A DNA stretch of 6,595 nt from Clostridiales bacterium (GCA_004552515.1 SFOF01000125.1:1-6595), one strand, 5' to 3'. Shown: positions 1 to 6,595, counted from the first letter of the stretch. The notes: generated from the sequence alone by a model not told the origin. Made by a program: numbers and translations.

Positions 1-45
1 GGTATTTATTTACTCTGCCGCTTGATGTTTGCTGTTTGTTTTGGC

Positions 46-615
46 TTATGCCTCGCCGCGCTCTCTCAGCGCGTCCTTGCGGGAGATGTTCCAGCGGCCC
101 TTCTCGTCGATGCCGGTGAACTTGACCCAGGTCTTGTCGCCCACGTTGAGCACGTCCTCCACCTTCTCGGTGCGCTTGAACTCCAGGTCCTTGATGTGGC
201 ACATGGCGTCCTTGCCGGGAACCAGTTCCACGAAAGCGCCCAGGTTGGAGATCACGCGCTTGACCTCGCCGTAGTAGAGGGCGCCCACCTCGGGCTCAAA
301 CACGATGTCCTCAATGGTCTTGCGGGCGGCGCGGCAGGCCTCGATGTCGGAGCTTGCGATGAAGATGCTGCCGTCGTCGTTGATGTCGATCTTGCAGCCG
401 GTGTCGGCGGTGATCTTCTGGATGACCTTGCCGCCGGAGCCGATGACCTCGCGGATCTTGTCGGGATTGATCTTGATCTGGATCATCTTGGGGGCGGACT
501 TGGCCAGCTCCTTCCGGGGCTCGGCAATGGCCTTGAGCATGATGGCGTCCAGAATCTGGAAGCGGGCCTCCTTGGTGATGGAGAAGGCTTCCTTCACGAT
601 CTCGTGCTTCAGGCC
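46..615 (-). CDS. pnp: Polynucleotide phosphorylase, C-terminal part (5'-truncated)
   Basis: This is the 3' portion of PNPase, the phosphorolytic 3'-to-5' exoribonuclease that degrades mRNA in the cytoplasm as a ring-shaped trimer. About 189 residues are recognisable out of the roughly 700 usual for the family. They begin at GLKHEIVKEAF, near the end of the second RNase PH domain, and continue through a helical ILDAIMLKAIAEPRKEL segment. A KH domain follows, with its RNA-binding GSGG loop encoded at 430-441. A C-terminal S1 domain comes next (GEVKRVISNLGAFVELVPGK through GRWNISRKDAL), ending at a TAA (46-48). Both catalytic RNase PH cores are missing. A GTG at 595-597 could be called as a start, but homology continues upstream of it, so it is internal. 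Upstream of about 615 the frame reads non-PNPase residues and meets TGA at 646-648. Codon use (13 of 17 Ala codons GCC, one GCG) differs from the rest of the window. No terminator is visible in the 45 bases beyond the stop. Identity is secure; the truncation is judged to be a sequence junction. Confidence 0.93.
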   Translation of the reverse strand, partial: GLKHEIVKEAFSITKEARFQILDAIMLKAIAEPRKELAKSAPKMIQIKINPDKIREVIGSGGKVIQKITADTGCKIDINDDGSIFIASSDIEACRAARKTIEDIVFEPEVGALYYGEVKRVISNLGAFVELVPGKDAMCHIKDLEFKRTEKVEDVLNVGDKTWVKFTGIDEKGRWNISRKDALRERGEA

Positions 616-645
616 AAGGGGGTTGAGGAGGGCGAGGCCGTGCGC
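613..645. other. Head-to-head junction of two 5'-truncated genes
   Basis: The minus-strand PNPase homology stops at about 613-615. The plus-strand kinase homology (SSSWMTAYKAM) begins at about 643-646. Both genes are missing their 5' parts at the same spot, and no intergenic DNA, promoter or start signals lie between them. No inverted terminal repeats, transposase remnant or target duplication are visible. This is most simply a misjoined contig, or otherwise an inversion or deletion breakpoint in the source genome. The exact base cannot be fixed by eye. Confidence 0.75.
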
Positions 646-1986
646 TCATCCTCATGGATGACCGCCTACAAGGCCATGGACGAGCGCTGCTATGTCACGG
701 CCGTCCGCGCGAGTGAGCAGAACTTTCCGTGGATTGTGCGGCTGGTCTATCCGGTCGGCGGCGCGCCGGGGCGCGGCTGCGTCGTCGTCAATATCAACAT
801 GGAGGCGCTGGGCAATCATCTCGGCTCGGGCTGCTATCGCCGCGAGGGCGAGGAGCCGCTGCTGGCGGCCTATGATATGAAAAGCGGCGATCTGTTCTAT
901 ATCGACGAGCGCAGGCTTCTGCGCAACGAGGCCTACGACCGCGCGGAGTTCGAGCAGTTCGCGGCGCGCGGGGGCAATTACAGCGAGAGCGCGATGCTCT
1001 GGGGGACGCAGTTCGTCGTCTCGAGCTATGAGTCGAGCGAGAGCGGCCTCAAGTATATCTATCTGTCGCCCATGGGACGCTATGCCGCGCAGACGCGCAT
1101 GAGCCGTCAGCTGACCGCTGTCAGCGCGGCGATGTCGCTCCTGCTCAGTCTTGTGACCGCCATGACGCTGGCGCTCCTGGGCTATCAGCCGATCCGTTCG
1201 CTTTCCGACGCGCTCGGCCTCGGCGACGGACGGCAGCGTCTCGCCGACGAGATGGCCTTCATACGGGATCGCGTCAAGGCGCAGGAGAAGAGCAACCGCG
1301 ATTTGCAGGGCGATCTCAATCAGCATATGGCCAATCTCAATCGCGCCCAGATCGTGGCGCTTCAGGCGCAGATCAATCCGCACTTCATCAGCAATACGCT
1401 CATGGCGCTCTCCGGCTCCGTCGCGCAGATCATGGGGACGGATTGCGAGACGGTGAAGGCGCTGGAGGACTTCGCGGCGCTGATGCGCGTCAGCCTGACG
1501 GGCGACAACTATCTCGCGCCGCTGAACGAGGAGCTGGAGCACATCCGCCTGTTCATGACGCTGATCGCTTTCCGCTACAAGAACCGCGTGCAGATCGAGA
1601 TCAGCGTGCCGCCGGAGATGCTGGACGTCTGCGTGCCCAAGCTCTCGCTTCAGCCGCTGATCGAAAACGCGGTCAATCACGGGCTGAGGCCGCTGCACTA
1701 TTGCGGGCATATCGGCGTGCGGGGCGAGATGGACGGCGAGACGGCGCGCATCATCGTCTGGGATGACGGCGTGGGGCTGGACGAAAAGGAGGTCGAGCGG
1801 CTCAATCGGCTGCTGGAGCGGGATGTGATCGGCGCGGCGCAGCATATCGGGCTGAGCAACGTCAATCAGCGCTTCCAGCTGATCTTCGGCGGCGACGCGG
1901 GCGTGAGAGCGGAATCGCGGGACGGGCGCGCGTGCTTTGTGCTCACGTTCCCCGTGGTGCGCAAGAGCGGCGGCAAGCTGGTCTAG
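640..1986 (+). CDS. YesM/LytS-type membrane sensor histidine kinase (5'-truncated)
   Basis: This is a two-component sensor kinase that would phosphorylate a response regulator, absent here and probably encoded upstream of the lost 5' end. About 448 residues remain of a family usually near 550-600. First comes the end of an extracellular, probably Cache-like, sensor domain (SSSWMTAYKAM to about 1080). One membrane helix is encoded at about 1111-1182. A short linker with weak or no HAMP character and a coiled-coil-like stretch (about 1240-1360) follows. The His_kinase box QINPHFISNTL has its phospho-acceptor His at 1381-1383. The ATPase has an N box LIENAVNH (1657-1680), a G1 box WDDGVGL (1759-1779) and a G2 box HIGLSNVNQRF (1843-1875). 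The H box has Ser where FLYNTL kinases have Tyr. The first helix and start codon are missing. The open frame runs left to position 22, but that part is antisense to pnp. ATG 658 is possible but would give a protein lacking most of the sensor. Ligand unknown. Confidence 0.85.
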   Translation: MRSSSWMTAYKAMDERCYVTAVRASEQNFPWIVRLVYPVGGAPGRGCVVVNINMEALGNHLGSGCYRREGEEPLLAAYDMKSGDLFYIDERRLLRNEAYDRAEFEQFAARGGNYSESAMLWGTQFVVSSYESSESGLKYIYLSPMGRYAAQTRMSRQLTAVSAAMSLLLSLVTAMTLALLGYQPIRSLSDALGLGDGRQRLADEMAFIRDRVKAQEKSNRDLQGDLNQHMANLNRAQIVALQAQINPHFISNTLMALSGSVAQIMGTDCETVKALEDFAALMRVSLTGDNYLAPLNEELEHIRLFMTLIAFRYKNRVQIEISVPPEMLDVCVPKLSLQPLIENAVNHGLRPLHYCGHIGVRGEMDGETARIIVWDDGVGLDEKEVERLNRLLERDVIGAAQHIGLSNVNQRFQLIFGGDAGVRAESRDGRACFVLTFPVVRKSGGKLV

Positions 1987-1994
1987 ACAAAGGG

Positions 1995-2031
1995 AAAGGA
2001 GCGCGGCGCAGCGGGCGTCGGCGCTCCTTTT
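1995..2031 (+). terminator. Intrinsic terminator after the kinase gene
   Basis: A perfect 10-bp inverted repeat (AAAGGAGCGC at 1995-2004 and GCGCTCCTTT at 2021-2030) encloses a 16-nt GC-rich loop. It starts 8 bases after the kinase stop codon. The right arm ends in a short T run (2028-2031). The T tract is short, so efficiency may be moderate. It separates the kinase transcript from the yerC operon. Confidence 0.75.
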
Positions 2032-2076
2032 GCACGCAAAAAAAACGAACACAGGATGAAAAATCACATGAAACCC

Positions 2077-2105
2077 TTGCATTTCACACGCCGCTGTGAT
2101 AAAGT
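2077..2105 (+). promoter_or_regulatory. Probable sigma-A promoter for the yerC-pcrA-ligA operon
   Basis: A -35 box TTGCAT (2077-2082) lies 17 bp from a -10 box TAAAGT (2100-2105). The -10 box carries an extended TGA immediately before it (2097-2099). Transcription would start near 2112, giving a leader of about 30 nt before the yerC ATG. It is the only convincing promoter seen in the gap between the kinase terminator and yerC. The surrounding AT-rich stretch contrasts with the GC-rich genes on either side. Confidence 0.6.
2084..2099. promoter_or_regulatory. Candidate operator palindrome inside the promoter
   Basis: A perfect inverted repeat, TCACA, six bases, then TGTGA, sits between the -35 and -10 boxes, where a bound repressor would block polymerase. 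Another TCACA occurs at 2064-2068, exactly 20 bp upstream of the left arm. A second small inverted repeat (TGAAA 2069-2073, TTTCA 2082-2086) spans the -35 box. The arms are only 5 bp long, so chance is possible. Which protein would bind is unknown; the adjacent TrpR-like YerC is a natural candidate. Confidence 0.35.
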
Positions 2106-2127
2106 TAATATGTATCATTATGGAATC

Positions 2128-2133
2128 GGAGGA
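2128..2133 (+). promoter_or_regulatory. Shine-Dalgarno site of yerC
   Basis: GGAGGA lies 8 bases before the ATG at 2142. This strong, well-spaced site decides in favour of that start over the in-frame ATG at 2151. Confidence 0.75.
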
Positions 2134-2141
2134 CACAGAAT

Positions 2142-2444
2142 ATGCAGCCCATGATCAACGAGGAGCAGCTCAAGCTGCTGACCGAGGTGCTTCTGTCGCT
2201 CAAAACGGAGGACGAAGCGCGCAGCCTGCTGAGCGATTTGTGCACGATTCGGGAAATGCAGGATCTGGGGCAGAGGCTGGAGGTGGCTCGCCTCCTGCGC
2301 CGCCAGATGACATACAGCGATATTGCCCAGCAGACGGGCGCGTCCACGGCCACGATCAGCCGCGTGAACCGCTGCCTGGTGTACGGCGCGGGCGGCTATC
2401 GCACGGTGCTCGAGCGGCTGGAGAAAGGCGAAGACCATGATTGA
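2142..2444 (+). CDS. yerC: YerC/YecD-family TrpR-like DNA-binding protein
   Basis: This is a 100-residue, probably cytoplasmic protein of the TrpR superfamily (YerC/YecD type). Residues about 5-55 form the helical dimerisation part, with the family-typical LLSDLCTIREMQDLGQRLEVARLL. Residues about 57-78 form a helix-turn-helix (MTYSDIAQQTGASTATISRV), closely resembling the TrpR reading head. A family-typical GGY tail follows at residues 84-86. Length matches the family (about 95-105). The protein is complete, with a strong Shine-Dalgarno site and its own promoter. Its last eight bases overlap the pcrA start, so it is the first gene of the operon. In Bacillus subtilis yerC lies in the same region as pcrA-ligA. 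Function is not settled by sequence: a transcriptional repressor is likely, and a TrpR-family histidine-pathway regulator has been proposed in Bacillales, but nothing here shows the ligand or targets. Autoregulation through the upstream palindrome is a guess. Confidence 0.9.
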   Translation: MQPMINEEQLKLLTEVLLSLKTEDEARSLLSDLCTIREMQDLGQRLEVARLLRRQMTYSDIAQQTGASTATISRVNRCLVYGAGGYRTVLERLEKGEDHD

Positions 2445-4734
2445 CTTGTCGCTGCTCAACGCGCCTCAGCGGGAGGCTGTGCTGCACACGGAGGGGCCGC
2501 TGCTGGTGCTGGCCGGCGCCGGCTCGGGCAAGACGCGCGTGCTGACCCATCGCGTGGCGTATCTGATCGAGCAGGGGCGCGCGCCATGGTCGATATTGGC
2601 CATCACGTTCACCAACAAGGCCGCGCGGGAGATGAAGGATCGCATCCACGCTCTGGTGGGCGACCGCGCCGACGATGTGTGGGTGTCCACGTTCCACGCC
2701 TGCTGCGCGCGGATACTGCGCCGCGATATTGAAAAGCTGGGCTATATGCGCAGCTTCTCGATCTATGACGACGACGATCAGATGGGCGTGATCAAATCTC
2801 TTGTCAAGGAGCTGAACCTGAACGACAAGATGTATCCCCCGCGCGAGATCAAGTCGATCATTTCCGACGCGAAAAACCGGCTCCTGACGCCCTCCGAGTG
2901 GCTGAAGGAATCGGGACGCGATATGCGCGCCGCCAAAATCGCCGAGGTCTACAAGCGCTATGAAAAGACGCTGCGCGCCAACAACGCGCTCGATTTCGAC
3001 GACCTCATCATGAAGACCATGGAGCTGCTCACGGCGCATCCGCCGGTGCTGGAATATTACAGGGGCAAGTTCGACTATATATTGGTAGACGAATATCAGG
3101 ACACCAACCTCGCGCAGTACGAGCTGGTGCGCCTGCTGGCCGGCGAGAAGAAGAACGTCTGCGTCGTGGGCGACGACGATCAGTCCATTTACGGCTGGCG
3201 CGGCGCGGATATCCGCAATATTCTCGAATTCGAGAAGGATTTCCCCGGCTGCTTCGTCGTCAAGCTCGAGCAGAACTACCGCTCGACCGGCAACATTCTT
3301 GACGCGGCCAATCAGGTCATCGCGCACAACGCCGGGCGCAAGGAAAAGGCGCTCTGGACGGAAGCGGATGCAGGCGACAAGATCCGCCTGTACTGCGCGC
3401 AGGATGAGCGCGACGAGGCCGCGTGGGTGTGCCGCCAGATCGAAAATTGGAAGAAGAGCGGCGGCGGCGCGGGCGACGCGGCGATTCTCTACCGCGCCAA
3501 CGCGCAGTCCCGCGTGCTGGAGGAAGCGCTGGTGCGCTCGGGCATACCGTATCGCGTCTATGGCGGCGTGAAGTTCTATGAGCGCAAGGAGGTCAAGGAT
3601 CTGATCGCCTATCTGCGCCTGCTGGTCAATCCCGCCGACGACGTGGCGTTTCGGCGCGTGGTCAACGAGCCGCGCCGCGGCATCGGCGACAGCACCGTCG
3701 ATGCGCTGGCCGATTATGCCGCCCAGGAGGATATGTCCCTCATCATGGCGGCCATGAGCGCAGAGGAAACTGAGCTGGGCGCGCGCGCCAAGGCGGCCAT
3801 TCAGAAGTTCACGGCGCTCATGGAGGAGCTGAGCCTGGCCTGCGAGACGATGCCGCCCGACGAGCTGCTGCGCCGCGTGATCGACGCGACCGGCTACGAG
3901 GAGCAATATAAAAAGGTAGAAAACGAGGACAACGAAAGCCGGCTGGAGAACATCGCCGAGCTTGAAACCGCCGTGAAGGAATACGTCGCGCGCGAGCCTG
4001 AGGGCGGACTTTCCGGCTTCCTCGAGAACGTCGCGCTGGTGACCGATCTGGACGGCATGGACGAGAGCGTTCAGGCGGTCACGCTGATGACGCTGCACTC
4101 CGCCAAGGGTCTGGAGTTCAATCTGGTGTGCCTGACCGGCATGGAGGACGGCGTTTTCCCGACCAGCCGCGCGCTGTTCGACGATGAAAAGATGGAGGAG
4201 GAGCGCCGCCTCTGCTATGTGGGCATTACGCGCGCCCGCAAGCGCCTGTGCATGAGCTGGGCGCAGACCCGCGCGCTCTATGGCAGCCGGCAGGTCAATA
4301 TGCGCTCCCGCTTTGTGGACGAAATCCCGCAGCGCCTGATCGAGGACGCGAACGCGGCTGTTCGCCCCCAGACGCGGCTGGGCGCGCCGAGGGAAGCGGC
4401 GAATTTCGGAATGCGCCGCCCTCAGCAGACGGGCTTTGGCGCGCGTCTGGCGGCCCGGCCCGCACAGCAGCAGCCGGCAGGCGGCATAAAGCCGCAGAGC
4501 CGCTCGCCGCTGGATATTCCGGGGCTTAAAAAGGGCATGGGCGCGTTTAAGACGCCCGGCGCGGCGATCTTCAAAAAGGGCGACCGCGTGCGGCACAATC
4601 GCTTCGGCGAGGGCACGGTGCTGCTTCTGTATGACGACAATAAGCGCATGACCATCCGCTTTGACGACGGCACGGAGAAAACCTTCGCCGCCGAGCTGGC
4701 GCCGGTCGTGCGGCTGGACGGAAAGGCGGAATGA
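2437..4734 (+). CDS. pcrA: ATP-dependent DNA helicase PcrA/UvrD (superfamily 1A)
   Basis: This is a 3'-to-5' DNA helicase of nucleotide excision repair, replication restart and clearing of RecA or RNA polymerase from DNA. All SF1A motifs are intact. They include the Q motif (LNAPQREAV, Gln11), Walker A AGAGSGKT (26-33, Lys32), motif Ia AITFTNKAAREMKDRI and motif Ib VSTFHACCARIL. Walker B is VDEYQDT (217-223), motif III GDDDQSIYGWRG (245-256), motif IV EQNYRST (278-284), motif V TLHSAKGLEF (552-561) and motif VI YVGITRAR (594-601). A low-complexity Q/A/R/P-rich linker (about 640-710) leads to a C-terminal Tudor-like fold (FKKGDRVRHNRFGEGTV, 712 to about 760). In PcrA/UvrD that fold contacts RNA polymerase. 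At 765 residues it is slightly longer than the usual 720-740, mostly in the linker. The start ATG overlaps yerC by 8 nt and has AAAGG 8 bases upstream, inside yerC. The stop overlaps ligA by 4 nt. PcrB, which sits directly upstream of pcrA in Bacillus, is absent here. Confidence 0.96.
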   Translation: MIDLSLLNAPQREAVLHTEGPLLVLAGAGSGKTRVLTHRVAYLIEQGRAPWSILAITFTNKAAREMKDRIHALVGDRADDVWVSTFHACCARILRRDIEKLGYMRSFSIYDDDDQMGVIKSLVKELNLNDKMYPPREIKSIISDAKNRLLTPSEWLKESGRDMRAAKIAEVYKRYEKTLRANNALDFDDLIMKTMELLTAHPPVLEYYRGKFDYILVDEYQDTNLAQYELVRLLAGEKKNVCVVGDDDQSIYGWRGADIRNILEFEKDFPGCFVVKLEQNYRSTGNILDAANQVIAHNAGRKEKALWTEADAGDKIRLYCAQDERDEAAWVCRQIENWKKSGGGAGDAAILYRANAQSRVLEEALVRSGIPYRVYGGVKFYERKEVKDLIAYLRLLVNPADDVAFRRVVNEPRRGIGDSTVDALADYAAQEDMSLIMAAMSAEETELGARAKAAIQKFTALMEELSLACETMPPDELLRRVIDATGYEEQYKKVENEDNESRLENIAELETAVKEYVAREPEGGLSGFLENVALVTDLDGMDESVQAVTLMTLHSAKGLEFNLVCLTGMEDGVFPTSRALFDDEKMEEERRLCYVGITRARKRLCMSWAQTRALYGSRQVNMRSRFVDEIPQRLIEDANAAVRPQTRLGAPREAANFGMRRPQQTGFGARLAARPAQQQPAGGIKPQSRSPLDIPGLKKGMGAFKTPGAAIFKKGDRVRHNRFGEGTVLLLYDDNKRMTIRFDDGTEKTFAAELAPVVRLDGKAE

Positions 4735-6595
4735 CGGTGAATCTGGACGAAATGCGCGCGCTGGTCGACCGGCTCAACGAGACGGCGTATCAGTATTATG
4801 TGCTGGACAACCCCACCATTTCGGACGGCGAATGGGATAAAATGTACGATGCGCTCGTTCGGATGGAGGGCGAAACCGGCGTAACGCTGCCCGATTCGCC
4901 GACGCACCGCGTGGGCGGCGAGCCGCTGAGCACGTTCGATCAGCACCGGCACATCGCGCGGCTGTGGAGCATGGACAAGGCGCAGTCGATCGAGGCTGTG
5001 CGCGCGTGGGCGGCGCGGGCGGAGAAGCTGCGCCAGGAGGCCAACGAGGCCGGCGCGGCTCTGCCGCCGCTCAAATTTGTTGTGGAGCACAAATTCGACG
5101 GACTGACCATCAATCTGACCTATGAAAACGGCCTGCTCGTTCAGGCGGCCACGCGCGGCAACGGCGAGGTGGGCGAGGTCATCCTCGAGCAGGTCAGGAC
5201 GATCCGCTCGATCCCCATGACCGTGCCCTACAAAGGGCGCATGGAGGTGCATGGCGAGTGCTATATGCGTTTAAGCGCGCTCGAGGCCTACAATAAGACC
5301 GCCGCCGAGCCGCTCAAGAACCCCCGAAACGCCGCGGCCGGCGCGCTGCGCAATCTCGATCCGAAGGTCACGGCTTCCCGGAAGCTGTCGGCCAGTATGT
5401 ACGGCGTGGACTATATCGAGGGGCGCGCGTTTGTGGATCACCGCGAAATGCTGGATTTCTTGCGCGAAAACCGCTTCCCCGTGTCCGACTGCGAGCTGTG
5501 GGCGGACGACATCGAGGGCGTGATCGCGGCGATCCGGCAGATTGAGGAGACGCGCGGCGATCTCGACTACATGATCGACGGCGCCGTGGTCGATATCTGC
5601 GATTACGGGACGCGGCGCGCGCTGGGCTATACCGACAAGTTCCCGCGCTGGGCGGTGGCCTACAAGTTCGAGGCCGAGGAGGTTACGACCTATCTGCGCG
5701 ACGTGACCTGGGAGATCGGCCGCACGGGCAAGCTCACGCCGCTGGCGCATCTCGATCCCGTCGAGCTGGCCGGCGCGACCATCCGCCGCGCGACGCTCAA
5801 CAACTGGGGCGACATAGAGCGCAAGCGCGTGCGCATCGGCGCGAAGGTGTGGATTCGCCGCTCGAACGAGGTCATTCCCGAGATCATGGGGCGCGTGGAC
5901 GAGTTTGAAGCGGACGAGCGCGATGTGGAAAAGCCGACGCAGTGTCCCGCCTGCGGCGCAAAGCTGATCGAGAAGGGCGCGCATCTGTACTGTCCCAACC
6001 GCGACGGCTGCGAGCCGCAGATCGTCATGCGGCTGAGCCATTACGCCGGGCGCGAGGCCATGGACATCGACACCTTCAGCGAAAAGACCGCCGCGCAGCT
6101 CTATCGGGCGCTGGGCGTGGCCGAGCCGAGCAGCCTGTACGACCTTACGCAGGAACAGCTCTCCGCGCTCGATCGCTTCGGCGAAACCAAGGCGGGCAAT
6201 CTGATCGCCGCCATCGACAAGAGCCGCGACTGCGAACTGGATCGCTTCATATTCGCGCTGGGGATTCCGAATGTCGGGCGCAAGACGGCGCGTGATCTGG
6301 CCAGCGCCTTCGGCAGCATCGGCGCGCTGAGAAACGCGAAGGCGGAGGAGCTTGTCGCGCTGGATGACGTGGGCGATATTGTGGCGGGCAGCGTGATTGA
6401 CTTTTTTGCCGACGCGGCCAACGCGCAGGAGCTGGATCGGCTCCTTCAGCGCGTCGCGCCCCGCGAACGGCAAAGGGCGGCGGGCGGCGCGTTCGACGGG
6501 CTGAGCATCGTCGTGACCGGCACGCTGCAAACACTCTCCCGCACCGAAGCGGAGGAACTGATCGCCTCGCTGGGCGGAAGGCCTGCCTCGAGCGT
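4731..6595 (+). CDS. ligA: NAD-dependent DNA ligase LigA (3' end cut by window)
   Basis: LigA seals nicks in DNA using NAD+ (Okazaki fragments, repair). The frame is open to the window edge; 621 residues are seen of about 660-680. Domain Ia is at 1-75 (YQYYVLDNPTISDGEWD). The adenylation domain has VEHKFDG with nucleophile Lys121, motif III Glu176, PRNAAAGALR with Arg199 and Arg207, Arg275, motif IV IDG with Asp283, and motif V WAVAYKF with Lys312. The OB fold follows (GRTGKLTPLAHLDPV to RSNEVIPEI). A zinc finger has Cys405, 408, 421 and 427. Helix-hairpin-helix repeats include 506-560, and the BRCT domain starts at Phe588 and is cut off. The position of the invariant motif IV lysine (E. coli Lys290) is Asp288. 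Trp replaces the domain Ia Tyr (E. coli Tyr35), and RGNG replaces RGDG; these two look like traits of divergent clostridial LigA. The ATG overlaps the pcrA stop (ATGA) with GGAAAGG at 4720-4726; GTG 4737 is an alternative start with better spacing. Confidence 0.95.
   Translation, partial: MTVNLDEMRALVDRLNETAYQYYVLDNPTISDGEWDKMYDALVRMEGETGVTLPDSPTHRVGGEPLSTFDQHRHIARLWSMDKAQSIEAVRAWAARAEKLRQEANEAGAALPPLKFVVEHKFDGLTINLTYENGLLVQAATRGNGEVGEVILEQVRTIRSIPMTVPYKGRMEVHGECYMRLSALEAYNKTAAEPLKNPRNAAAGALRNLDPKVTASRKLSASMYGVDYIEGRAFVDHREMLDFLRENRFPVSDCELWADDIEGVIAAIRQIEETRGDLDYMIDGAVVDICDYGTRRALGYTDKFPRWAVAYKFEAEEVTTYLRDVTWEIGRTGKLTPLAHLDPVELAGATIRRATLNNWGDIERKRVRIGAKVWIRRSNEVIPEIMGRVDEFEADERDVEKPTQCPACGAKLIEKGAHLYCPNRDGCEPQIVMRLSHYAGREAMDIDTFSEKTAAQLYRALGVAEPSSLYDLTQEQLSALDRFGETKAGNLIAAIDKSRDCELDRFIFALGIPNVGRKTARDLASAFGSIGALRNAKAEELVALDDVGDIVAGSVIDFFADAANAQELDRLLQRVAPRERQRAAGGAFDGLSIVVTGTLQTLSRTEAEELIASLGGRPASS

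Noticed and set aside
1..45. Terminator or further gene beyond pnp
   Set aside because: The 45 bases hold no convincing hairpin or start codon with a ribosome site, and the window edge prevents further judgement.
595..597. GTG start of a short stand-alone KH-S1 RNA-binding protein
   Set aside because: PNPase homology continues upstream (GLKHEI) without a ribosome binding site, so the codon is internal.
22..640. N-terminal extension of the kinase open frame over about 200 residues
   Set aside because: It is the antisense of the recognisable pnp gene, with Val/Asp/Leu/Gly-rich low-complexity sequence and no signal peptide or sensor domain; it arises from the junction.
2084..2099. CRP binding site
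   Set aside because: The CRP consensus is TGTGA-N6-TCACA; here the arms are in the opposite order, so it is kept only as an unassigned palindrome.
652..2136. 494-codon open frame on the minus strand
   Set aside because: It is exactly antisense to the kinase, whose H, N and G boxes are all clear. The protein is rich in His, Arg, Ala and Leu, typical of mirror frames in GC-rich genes.
2356..4596. 746-codon open frame on the minus strand
   Set aside because: It is antisense to pcrA, which has every helicase motif. The composition is that of a mirror frame and no domain is recognisable.
4422..6530. Two long minus-strand frames (4422-5252 and 5271-6530)
   Set aside because: Both are antisense to the end of pcrA and to ligA, which is confirmed by its motifs from the first residues to the BRCT start.

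Overview
The window looks like GC-rich genomic DNA from a low-abundance or uncultured member of Clostridia (Firmicutes/Bacillota). The main evidence is a tight yerC–pcrA–ligA cluster, a LigA of the divergent clostridial type (VEHKFDG, RGNG, RSNEVIPEI), a YesM/LytS-type sensor kinase and Firmicutes-style Shine-Dalgarno sites. Taxonomy is inferred from family memory only; no search was run.

Layout. (1) Positions 46-615, minus strand: the C-terminal third of polynucleotide phosphorylase (KH and S1 domains), truncated at its 5' end. (2) About 613-645: a breakpoint where the 5'-truncated pnp meets, head to head, a 5'-truncated sensor histidine kinase on the plus strand. Codon choice differs on the two sides, so an assembly chimera is the simplest reading and a real rearrangement is second. 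(3) About 640-1986: the kinase remainder, with the end of its extracellular sensor domain, one membrane segment, an HPHF-type phospho-acceptor box and an ATPase domain, followed by an intrinsic terminator. (4) 2032-2141: a short regulatory region with a good promoter and a palindrome between its -35 and -10 boxes. (5) 2142-6595: a three-gene operon with overlapping genes. It holds a TrpR-like YerC regulator, PcrA/UvrD helicase, and NAD-dependent DNA ligase LigA, which runs off the window end.

The operon pairs a helicase and a ligase used in replication and repair with a small DNA-binding protein. The 8-nt and 4-nt overlaps suggest coupled translation from the single promoter seen near 2077-2105. 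The most unusual protein-level detail is in LigA: the normally invariant lysine of nucleotidyltransferase motif IV (Lys290 in E. coli) reads as Asp288 here, while the other catalytic residues that can be checked are present. No RNA genes, CRISPR arrays, insertion sequences or mobile elements are visible, and I do not see a clearly new system in this window.
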